A DNA stretch of 43,130 nt, taken from the NCBI GenBank assembly GCA_004298015.1, contig SCSE01000084.1, positions 1-43,130 on the forward strand, in the 5' to 3' direction. Of the stretch, positions 36,933 through 43,130 are shown piece after piece. Position 1 is the stretch's first letter. Every line of letters starts with the position of its first letter. The notes under the pieces were generated by a model that saw only the letters and a list, made by a program, of their open reading frames with translations, did not search any database and was not told the DNA's origin. Both the position numbers and the translations under genes were made by a program. Source of the DNA: Rhodanobacter sp. GTDB taxonomy: Bacteria; Pseudomonadota; Gammaproteobacteria; Xanthomonadales; Rhodanobacteraceae.

Positions 36933-37961
36933 ATGAGGATCGCCCTTGCCAGCGGATGGTTACTGACGGCTTTTCTGATGGCGCTGTTGTTGACGCGCGG
37001 GGCGTTGGCGTACGCGCGCCGAAGAGGCATGCTGGATCAGCCCGGGCAGCGTCGATCCCATCAACAGGCCACCCCACGCGGCGGCGGGATCGGTGTAGTG
37101 GTGAGCATGCTGGTATGCCTGCCGGCGGCCTTCTGGAGTTTCGCCCCGACATGGCCGCCCGGTATCTTGGTTGGCCTGGAGTTCGCACTGTTTCTGGTGG
37201 CGCTGGCAGGCTGGATGGATGACCATCGCTCCTTGCCGATATGGCCTCGACTCGGCGCCCAGTTGCTGGCTGTTGGCGGCTTTTCGGCTTCCCTGTTGGG
37301 GCTTGGCATGTCGTGGTGGTGGCTGCCGTTGCTGCTCGGTGCAGGGATCTGGAGCGTCAACCTGCACAATTTCATGGATGGCATCGACGGCATCCTGGCG
37401 CAACAGGCGGTGTTCGTGGCGGCCGGCCTGGCCTGTCTGGCGTGGCATTCCGCCCAGCCGATGTTGGCCCTTTTTGCGGCGATCCTGGCTGCGACGACCT
37501 TGGGTTTCTGGTGCTACAACCGGCCGCCAGCGCAAATTTTCATGGGCGATGTCGGTAGCGGCAGCCTGGGCCTGCTGATCTTCGCGTTCAGCGCGATGTT
37601 GTGGCAACGCCACGCCTCCGCGCTGTGGCCAGCAATGATTCTTTCCTCGGCATTTGTCACCGATGCGAGCATGACCTTGTTGACGCGCATGCTCGGCCGG
37701 CGCCGATGGTATGCCGCGCATCGCGAACATTTGTATCAGTGGCTGGTTCGCGCCGGCATGAGTCATGGCGCGGTCGACCGCACCTACCTGGCGTGGAACC
37801 TGCTGATTGCCGCGCCGTTCGCCTGGTTGGCCTGGAGTCATCTGCGGCTCGGCTTGCCGGTTACCATCATCGTCTATCTGACAGCGGCCGCCACATGGCT
37901 GGCGCTGAAACGTCGTTGCCTGCGACGCCAATCGCCCGAGGGCCGTCATGTCGCTGCGTAA
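36933..37961 (+). CDS. MraY/WecA-family polyprenyl-phosphate sugar-1-phosphate transferase (WbpL-like)
   Basis: 342 residues, about ten membrane helices. It should transfer a HexNAc-1-phosphate from UDP-sugar to undecaprenyl phosphate, starting O-antigen or glycan assembly on the inner membrane. Family motifs: RRSHQQATPRGGG (40-52), WMDDHRSLP with D96-D97, NLHNFMDGIDG (143-153) with the Mg-binding aspartates, FMGDVGSGSLG and HREHLYQ. The PRGGG and MDGIDG forms resemble Pseudomonas WbpL and Bordetella-type enzymes more than WecA. The start at 36933 is one base after the lapB stop. It overlaps the next gene, WbpM-like, by 14 bases; the WbpL-WbpM pairing supports the call. Exact sugar unknown. 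Confidence 0.88.
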   Translation: MRIALASGWLLTAFLMALLLTRGALAYARRRGMLDQPGQRRSHQQATPRGGGIGVVVSMLVCLPAAFWSFAPTWPPGILVGLEFALFLVALAGWMDDHRSLPIWPRLGAQLLAVGGFSASLLGLGMSWWWLPLLLGAGIWSVNLHNFMDGIDGILAQQAVFVAAGLACLAWHSAQPMLALFAAILAATTLGFWCYNRPPAQIFMGDVGSGSLGLLIFAFSAMLWQRHASALWPAMILSSAFVTDASMTLLTRMLGRRRWYAAHREHLYQWLVRAGMSHGAVDRTYLAWNLLIAAPFAWLAWSHLRLGLPVTIIVYLTAAATWLALKRRCLRRQSPEGRHVAA

Positions 37962-39840
37962 ACTCGTTGGTTTGATCCATCCGCGCATGGCCGTGATCAT
38001 TCACGACCTTGCGGTGACTGCGCTGGCATGGTGGGTTGCCAAGTTGTTGCGTTATGCCTTGCGACCGGATGAAATCGTCAGTTTCCAGTTACTGGAGTTT
38101 CCGATCGTCTTGCTGGTGCAGGGGCTGATTTTTCGCTGGACCGGTCTGTACAAGAGCGTGTGGCGCTTCGCCAGCTTGCCGGACCTGTGGAACATCCTGC
38201 GCGCGGTCGTCATCGGCTCGCTGGCGATCGGCCTGTCGCTGTTCCTGTACAACCGCCTCGATGGCGTGCCGCGCTCGGTACTGCTGCTTTATCCGGCATT
38301 GCTGTCGCTGTTCCTCGGTGGCCCGCGGCTGACCTACCGGTTCTGGAAGGACAATCGTCGCGACCTGCACAGTCCGGCGGTGAAACGGGTACTGATCATC
38401 GGGGCCGATCGCGCCGGTGAGGTTCTGTCGCGCGACCTTCATCACGACAGTCGATACATCGTGGTGGGCTTCATCGATGATCGCGCCGGCCTGCGTGGCG
38501 CAAGCATCAACGGCCACCCGGTACTGGGCCGCCTCGAGCAGTTGCCGGAGGTGGCGCGCGAAGCCGCCGTCGACATGCTGCTGATCGCATTGCCGGCCGC
38601 CTCGACCGTGGAAATGCGGCGCGTGGTGGCGTTGTGCGACACCACCGGTTTGCCGTATCGAACCGTGCCGCGGCTGGAAGATGTGGTTGCCGGTCGTGCC
38701 CAGTTCAATCAGATCAAGGAAGTGGCGATCGAGGACTTGCTCGGCCGCGATACCGTGCAGCTCGACTGGGAGTCGATTCGCCAGACCTTGACGGGCCGGC
38801 ATGTCCTGGTCACCGGCGGCGGCGGCTCGATCGGTTCGGAGCTGTGTCGGCAGGTCGCCCGGCTCGGGGCACAGTCGCTGATCGTGGTGGAGCAGAGCGA
38901 GTACAACCTATATCGCATTGCCCAGGAGTTGCGTGCGGATTTTCCCGAGCTGATTCTCGAAGCGGTACTGGCCAATTGCGGTGATCCGGCCGCGATGCGC
39001 AAGCTGTTCATCGAAGCGCGGCCACAGGTGGTCTTTCATGCCGCCGCCTACAAGCATGTACCCATGTTGCAGGCCCAGCTGCGGACCGCCTTCCGCAACA
39101 ACGTGCTGTGTACCCGCACGGTCGCCGACATGGCGTGTCAGGCCGGGGTTGAATGTTTCGTGTTGATCTCAACCGACAAGGCGGTCAACCCGACCAGTGT
39201 GATGGGTGCGTGCAAGCGCGTTGCCGAGATCTACTGCCAGAACCTCAATGCCCATGCCGAAACCCGCTTCATCACGGTGCGTTTCGGCAATGTTCTCGAT
39301 TCGGCCGGATCGGTGGTGCCGCTGTTTCGGAGGCAGATTCGCGAAGGGGGCCCGGTGACGGTGACCCATCCGGAAGTGTCGCGGTACTTCATGACGATTC
39401 CGGAATCCTGCCAGCTGATTCTGCAGTCGGCGAGCATCGGTGTCGGCGGCGAAATCTTTGCGCTGGACATGGGGCAGCCGGTGAAGATACGCGATCTCGC
39501 CGAGCAGATGATCCACCTGGCGGGAAAGAAGCCCGGTAGCGAGATTCCGATCGTCTACACCGGGTTGCGTTCGGGTGAAAAATTGTTCGAGGAATTGTTC
39601 CACCCACTGGAAAACTACAGCGCCACGGAGCATGCGAAAATTTTTCTGGCCCAGTACCGCGAAGTGTCGTGGGAGCTTCTGCAGGCCATGCTCAACAACG
39701 CCGACGAGGCCGTGGCTGCCTACAATGAAGACGATCTTCGTCGCTGCGTGTCCAGCCTGCTGCCTTCGTTCCGCTGGAGCGAAGAGTCGCAACCGGATAA
39801 CGTGGTTTCGATCCGCCGTACCAACCCGGAGAGTACATGA
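37948..39840 (+). CDS. Membrane-bound UDP-GlcNAc 4,6-dehydratase family protein (WbpM/CapD-like)
   Basis: 630 residues. It has about four N-terminal membrane helices (1-130), a CoA-binding-like domain (145-270, VLIIGADRAGEVLSRDL), then the extended SDR dehydratase domain with TGGGGSIGSEL (289-299), NAD-binding, and STDKAVNPTSVMGACKR (408-424), where the usual Tyr is replaced by M419 ahead of K423, as in WbpM. It should convert UDP-GlcNAc to a 4-keto-6-deoxy sugar, a precursor of QuiNAc, FucNAc or bacillosamine for O-antigen. It overlaps the transferase gene by 14 bases and galU by four, so the three form an operon. Confidence 0.93.
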   Translation: MSLRKLVGLIHPRMAVIIHDLAVTALAWWVAKLLRYALRPDEIVSFQLLEFPIVLLVQGLIFRWTGLYKSVWRFASLPDLWNILRAVVIGSLAIGLSLFLYNRLDGVPRSVLLLYPALLSLFLGGPRLTYRFWKDNRRDLHSPAVKRVLIIGADRAGEVLSRDLHHDSRYIVVGFIDDRAGLRGASINGHPVLGRLEQLPEVAREAAVDMLLIALPAASTVEMRRVVALCDTTGLPYRTVPRLEDVVAGRAQFNQIKEVAIEDLLGRDTVQLDWESIRQTLTGRHVLVTGGGGSIGSELCRQVARLGAQSLIVVEQSEYNLYRIAQELRADFPELILEAVLANCGDPAAMRKLFIEARPQVVFHAAAYKHVPMLQAQLRTAFRNNVLCTRTVADMACQAGVECFVLISTDKAVNPTSVMGACKRVAEIYCQNLNAHAETRFITVRFGNVLDSAGSVVPLFRRQIREGGPVTVTHPEVSRYFMTIPESCQLILQSASIGVGGEIFALDMGQPVKIRDLAEQMIHLAGKKPGSEIPIVYTGLRSGEKLFEELFHPLENYSATEHAKIFLAQYREVSWELLQAMLNNADEAVAAYNEDDLRRCVSSLLPSFRWSEESQPDNVVSIRRTNPEST

Positions 39841-40709
39841 GCAAGCCATTGCGCAAGGTGGTATTTCCCGTTGCCGGACTCGGCACGCGCTTCCTGCCGG
39901 CGACCAAAGCGGTGGCCAAGGAAATGCTGCCGGTGCTCGACAAGCCGCTGATCCAGTACGCCGTGGATGAGGCGGTGGACGCGGGTGCCGACACCCTGAT
40001 CTTCGTCACCAACCGCTACAAGCATGCCATCGCCGACTACTTCGACAAGGCCTACGAGCTGGAGGCGAAGTTGCAGGAAAAGGGCAAGGCTGAATTGTTG
40101 GCCCTGGTACAGGGCACGCTGCCGCGGCATGTTCGGGCGATCTTCGTGACCCAGCCGGAGGCACTCGGTCTCGGTCATGCCGTGTTGTGCGCCCGGCCGG
40201 TAGTCGGGGACGAACCGTTCGGTGTGATATTGCCCGACGACCTGATCTGGAACGATGGCCGGGGCGCCCTGCGGCAGATGGCTGAATTGGCCGAGGCGGA
40301 GCAGGCCGGCGTGATTGCGGTCGAAGAAGTACCGCACGACCAGACCGACAAATACGGCATCGTCGATGCCAGCGCGGTCGATGATCGCAGCGCCCGTATC
40401 CGGCACATGGTCGAAAAGCCGAAACCGGCCGAGGCGCCTTCGAACCTGGCCGTGGTCGGCCGTTACGTGTTGCCCGCGCGTATCTTCCAGTTGCTGGACC
40501 AGACCACGCCCGGTGCCGGCGGGGAAATCCAGCTTACCGATGCGATCGAGGCATTGCTGAAGGAGCAGGGCAAGGTGCTGGCCTACCGCTTCGAAGGCAC
40601 GCGCTTCGACTGCGGCAACAAGGCGGGCCTGGTGCGTGCCACCATGCACATGGCGATGCAGGACCCGGCGCTGGCGCCGACCGTGCGTGCGTTTGTCGGC
40701 AATCTCTGA
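39837..40709 (+). CDS. galU: UTP-glucose-1-phosphate uridylyltransferase
   Basis: 290 residues. It makes UDP-glucose from UTP and glucose-1-phosphate for LPS core, exopolysaccharide and galactose metabolism. Nucleotide-binding start VVFPVAGLGTRFLPATKA (8-25), KEMLPVLDKPLIQY, DDLIW (metal-binding), EKPKPAEAPSNLAVVGRYV and LTDAIEALL are all diagnostic for GalU. Its ATG overlaps the preceding stop (ATGA). It ends the LPS/O-antigen gene run. No T-rich terminator was seen after it. Confidence 0.97.
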   Translation: MSKPLRKVVFPVAGLGTRFLPATKAVAKEMLPVLDKPLIQYAVDEAVDAGADTLIFVTNRYKHAIADYFDKAYELEAKLQEKGKAELLALVQGTLPRHVRAIFVTQPEALGLGHAVLCARPVVGDEPFGVILPDDLIWNDGRGALRQMAELAEAEQAGVIAVEEVPHDQTDKYGIVDASAVDDRSARIRHMVEKPKPAEAPSNLAVVGRYVLPARIFQLLDQTTPGAGGEIQLTDAIEALLKEQGKVLAYRFEGTRFDCGNKAGLVRATMHMAMQDPALAPTVRAFVGNL

Positions 40710-40772
40710 TCGCCTGGGTCTACAGCACAGGGTAGCTGCAAACGTCTCCCCGTCGGGCGCCGCGCTATGCTG

Positions 40773-40800
40773 ATGCCTGTGCAGACAGATCCACAGGCAT
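40773..40800. promoter_or_regulatory. 9-bp palindrome before the flavoprotein gene (operator or leader hairpin)
   Basis: ATGCCTGTG (40773-40781) / CACAGGCAT (40792-40800), ending ten bases before the start codon. TATGCT at 40766-40771 may be a -10 element, which would put the palindrome at the transcription start, a usual place for a repressor site or a leader hairpin. Confidence 0.45.
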
Positions 40801-40809
40801 GGCCGGCTC

Positions 40810-42099
40810 ATGAAGCAGTCTTCGCCCTTGTCCTACTACCGTGCCACCGCCACGCCGTACGCGGCGTTTGCGCCATTGCAGGGCCGTCAGGACGCGCGCA
40901 TCGCCATCATCGGCGGCGGTTACGCCGGCTTGAACACCGCCCTGGGCCTGGCGGAGCGTGGGGTGGGCGATGTCGTGCTGCTGGAGCGCGAACAGATCGG
41001 TTTCGGCGCGTCCGGGCGCAATGGCGGGTTTGTGTTTGCCGGTTATTCGCTGGGTGAACAAAGCCTGCTCGACCAGCTCGGCACCGCACGGGCGCAAGCC
41101 TTGTTCAAACGTACCACCGAGGGGGTGCAGCGCATCCGTCGCCGCGTTGCCGAGTACCAGATTCCCTGCGATGCGGTCGACGAGGGGGTGATCTGGGCGA
41201 ACTGGTTTCGCGATCCGCATGTATTGCGCCAACGCCAGCAACTGCTGGCCGATCACTATGGAGTGCAATGGGAATGGCTGGCGCAGGCCGAATTGCGCGA
41301 CCTGATCCACAGCGAACGCTATTTCGATGGCCTGTTCGAGCGCGATGCCCTGCATCTGCATCCGCTCAATTACGCGATCGGTCTTGCCGCTGCGGCGGCC
41401 GCGCAAGGTGTGCGGATTCATGAGCAAAGCGGTGTGCGCCGCTTGCGCCGCGACGGTTTGCGCTGGCGTATCGAAACGGCGCACGGCAGCTTGCATGCCG
41501 ATCAGGTGGTGCTTGCCTGCGGTGGTTACCTGGCCGGATTGCAGCGAAAGATCGACCGCTCGATCCTGCCGATTGCCACCTATGTGATGGTGACCGAACC
41601 GCTGGGCGATCGTCTCGGGGAATGCCTGCATACTCGTGCGGCGATCTACGATAGCCGTTTCGCCTTCGACTACTACCGTCCGCTGGTCGATGGCCGACTG
41701 CTGTGGGGTGGCCGCATTTCGATCCGCAACCGCTCGCCCGACGCGGTACGCCGCCTGTTGCGGCAGGACATGTTGCGGGTGTTTCCGGCATTGAAGGACG
41801 CCAGGATCGACTACGCATGGTCCGGGCTGATGAGTTATGCGCGTCATCAAATGCCGCAGATCGGCGGGCGTGATGACGGCCTGTGGTGGGCCCAGGCGTT
41901 CGGTGGTCACGGCCTCAGCTCCACCTGCGCCGCCGGCGAGCTGCTGGCGGCGGCGATTGCCGAGGGCGACGATGGCTGGAAGGCGTTTGCCGATTACGGT
42001 CTGCCCAGCACCTACCGACCGTTCGGCTATCTTGCCGCACAGGCCGGCTACTGGCGGGCGGAACTCAACGACTGGTTCAAGGTGAGGTTGGAAGGATGA
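40810..42099 (+). CDS. FAD-dependent oxidoreductase of the DAO family (PuuB-like)
   Basis: 429 residues. A DAO-type flavoenzyme: the dinucleotide-binding [21 protein letters not shown] begins at 31, with GxGxxG at 35-40; [17 protein letters not shown] is the PuuB-like flavin segment; [18 protein letters not shown]-type middle region replaced by [19 protein letters not shown], and [17 protein letters not shown] near the end close the FAD site. Closest known relatives oxidise gamma-glutamylputrescine or other secondary amines and release hydrogen peroxide. No other putrescine genes are adjacent, so the substrate is open. Start 40810 is preceded by a palindrome but a weak Shine-Dalgarno. It overlaps csaA by four bases. 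Confidence 0.88.
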   Translation: MKQSSPLSYYRATATPYAAFAPLQGRQDARIAIIGGGYAGLNTALGLAERGVGDVVLLEREQIGFGASGRNGGFVFAGYSLGEQSLLDQLGTARAQALFKRTTEGVQRIRRRVAEYQIPCDAVDEGVIWANWFRDPHVLRQRQQLLADHYGVQWEWLAQAELRDLIHSERYFDGLFERDALHLHPLNYAIGLAAAAAAQGVRIHEQSGVRRLRRDGLRWRIETAHGSLHADQVVLACGGYLAGLQRKIDRSILPIATYVMVTEPLGDRLGECLHTRAAIYDSRFAFDYYRPLVDGRLLWGGRISIRNRSPDAVRRLLRQDMLRVFPALKDARIDYAWSGLMSYARHQMPQIGGRDDGLWWAQAFGGHGLSSTCAAGELLAAAIAEGDDGWKAFADYGLPSTYRPFGYLAAQAGYWRAELNDWFKVRLEG

Positions 42100-42455
42100 C
42101 GACGGAAAACACCGCAGAGGTTGTGGGTGAAATCAGCTGGGCCGATTTCCAGAAGGTACTCACCGTGGTGGGCACCGTGGTTCGGGTGGAGCCGTTCCCC
42201 GAGGCGCGCAAGCCGGCCTGGAAGGTCTGGGTCGACTTCGGGCCGTATGGCGAGAAGAAGACCAGCGCGCAGATCGCCGCGTTGTATACCGCCGCGGATC
42301 TGCTCGGGCGCCAGATCGTTGGGGTGATCAATTTTCCCGAAAAGCAGATCGGCCCGTTTCGTTCGCAGTTCCTGCTGACCGGCTTCCCTACCGATGAGGG
42401 GGTGGTGCTTGCGGCGGTGGAGCGGTCGGTGCCGAATGGCACGCGGTTGGCGTGA
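42096..42455 (+). CDS. csaA: CsaA-like tRNA-binding-domain protein
   Basis: 119 residues forming one OB-fold tRNA-binding domain (as in the C-terminus of MetRS and Trbp111). Characteristic segments: [53 protein letters not shown] (in short: [17 protein letters not shown]) and VPNGTRLA. CsaA proteins bind tRNA and have been called export-related chaperones; the cellular role is unsettled. Translationally coupled to the flavoprotein gene (ATGA overlap), with AAGG just upstream, a pairing whose sense is unclear. It is the last intact gene of the window. Confidence 0.92.
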   Translation: MTTENTAEVVGEISWADFQKVLTVVGTVVRVEPFPEARKPAWKVWVDFGPYGEKKTSAQIAALYTAADLLGRQIVGVINFPEKQIGPFRSQFLLTGFPTDEGVVLAAVERSVPNGTRLA

Positions 42456-42472
42456 TGTGATCTCGCTCGTCA

Positions 42473-42490
42473 CCCCAGCGGATGCTGGGG
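42473..42490. repeat. REP-like hairpin after csaA
   Basis: CCCCAGC-GGAT-GCTGGGG, followed by CCCAGTGCCTTTGG. Hairpins of the form CCCCAGC...GCTGGGG next to a conserved tail are common dispersed repeats in this order; it may also end the csaA transcript. Confidence 0.55.
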
Positions 42491-42572
42491 CCCAGTGCCT
42501 TTGGCCATCCAATTGATTGGCGTCACCATTGGAGCAAAAGAGCAAGGGCGTTTCGACTCGCTGCGCGGGCCG

Positions 42573-42726
42573 AGTTACTTATATCTTGCGTGGCCACGCG
42601 CCCGTCCAGAACGGGCACGAACGGCGAAGCCGGCCCGAAGGGCGGAGGGCAGGATGCCCGGAGTAAAGATAAGTAACCAACAGAGAAGGCCACCCCGCTT
42701 GGCGCTTGCCGGGCATCCATGCCCGG
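42573..42726. repeat. Dispersed intergenic repeat with TTACTTAT ends, plus an adjoining palindrome
   Basis: GTTACTTATATCTTGCG (42574-42590) and the complement of AAAGATAAGTAAC (42665-42677) form inverted ends about 100 bases apart; GGCCACC follows. The sequence resembles a repeat family I know from Xanthomonadales in which TTACTTTTCTT-like ends face each other around short GC-rich arms. Next to it is a perfect palindrome, CCGGGCAT-CC-ATGCCCGG (42709-42726), abutting the IS256-like remnant. No coding frame is credible here. Confidence 0.5.
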
Positions 42727-42727
42727 G

Positions 42728-42840
42728 AGGGTGTCCTAGATTTTGTGTAAACGGGCCACAGGCAGGAAACTGCCCTCTGACCCGGAGACACCATGAGCCC
42801 ACGCAAGCACGAGGTACCCGACGAGCTGCTCAGCAGCCTG
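42728..42840 (+). mobile_element. 5' remnant of an IS256-family insertion sequence
   Basis: GGTGTCCTAGATTTTGTGTAAAC is the usual kind of IS256-family left end (core ATTTTGTGTAAAC, 42740-42752). The frame starting at ATG 42793 reads MSPRKHEVPDELLSSL, like the N-terminus of IS256-type transposases, then loses similarity at about 42840 and stops early. Only about 16 transposase residues remain, so it is dead. Between 42841 and 43011 I recognise nothing. Confidence 0.55.
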
Positions 42841-43011
42841 TCGTCCCCACATCACCGCCGCACAGGGGCCCCGGGTAGAGCAAGCGCGCCATCCTGGCCC
42901 GCACCTGGTGCGCCACTGCTGCGCGGTGGCGCATGCTGAGGAGGGAAATATCCCGCTTCGCACTGAATAGCCGAACGCTCTGGATGTCACAGTTCGGCCA
43001 AGAAAAGACGG

Positions 43012-43130
43012 TGTTGCTGCCGACTGAAAGTTGACCATCTCTGCCGATTGAAAATTGACCAGGGATGGAAGCCGAGGGCGACGGCCCTCGGTGCTGTTTC
43101 ATCGTATCGGTAGTCAGATCGGTTCGTCGA
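43012..43130. mobile_element. Probable left end of an IS21-family element, running off the window
   Basis: Two directly repeated 20-base units, TGCCGACTGAAAGTTGACCA (43018-43037) and TGCCGATTGAAAATTGACCA (43042-43061), period 24. Multiple terminal repeats of this type, with GAAAATTGACCA, are typical of IS21-family ends, where the transposase binds. The end may be TGTTGCTGCCG at 43012. A hairpin CCGAGGGC-GACG-GCCCTCGG lies at 43073-43092. No transposase gene is inside the window. Confidence 0.45.

Noticed and set aside
42830..43102. Minus-strand 90-codon frame near the right edge
   Set aside because: It crosses IS21-like terminal repeats and unassigned sequence, has no recognisable domain and no ribosome-binding site.

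Overview
The window is GC-rich (about 62-65% by eye), gene-dense bacterial chromosome. Gene content and order (rne/rluC divergent, ssrA-smpB-ratA-rnfH-bamE-fur, recN-hrcA-grpE-dnaK-dnaJ-dapB, carA-carB-greA, cmk-rpsA-ihfB-lapA-lapB-O-antigen genes) point to Gammaproteobacteria, order Xanthomonadales, most likely Rhodanobacteraceae (Rhodanobacter/Dyella/Frateuria-like). Fur without the cysteine pair and the 41-residue L36 protein agree with that. The genus is inference.

Layout. 1-118: 3' tail (domains V and VI) of a group II intron whose body lies off the left edge. 342-1007: UvrY/GacA-type response regulator. 1109-5616: rne and rluC, divergent, with a long rne leader holding a terminator-like hairpin. 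5617-7507: pterin dehydratase, NfuA and two monohaem cytochromes c. 7722-10447: tmRNA with its promoter and terminator, smpB, ratA-rnfH, bamE, fur. 10448-13277: a block between fur and recN with a putative CsrB/RsmZ-like sRNA, a MASE1-type histidine kinase, a divergent NarL-type regulator and a palindromic element. 13278-20951: recN, the hrcA-grpE-dnaK-dnaJ chaperone cluster with two sigma-32-like promoters, and dapB. 20949-23321: a second block, between dapB and carA, with a related palindromic element, a yybP-ykoY (Mn2+) riboswitch, a CaCA-family exporter and a 2-oxoglutarate oxygenase. 23581-28531: carA-carB-greA. 28610-32309: rpmJ, a LysR regulator, a putative C-rich-loop sRNA, a FadH-type dienoyl-CoA reductase and an acyl-CoA-binding protein. 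32420-36931: cmk, rpsA, ihfB, lapA-lapB. 36933-40709: WecA/WbpL-like transferase, WbpM-like dehydratase, galU. 40810-42455: amine-oxidase-like flavoprotein and CsaA. 42473-43130: repeats and decayed mobile elements (IS256-like 5' remnant, IS21-like terminal repeats running off the right edge).

How parts fit. Most genes are housekeeping: RNA decay, ribosome rescue, outer-membrane assembly, heat shock, carbamoyl phosphate and lysine synthesis, LPS control and O-antigen precursors. The less ordinary content is regulatory RNA: two unannotated sRNA candidates, a metal riboswitch with a strong hairpin over the initiation region, an rne leader attenuator candidate, and a family of palindromic intergenic elements at the edges of both blocks that interrupt otherwise familiar gene orders. 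No tRNA (other than the tRNA-like part of tmRNA), rRNA, CRISPR array or intact transposon was seen.
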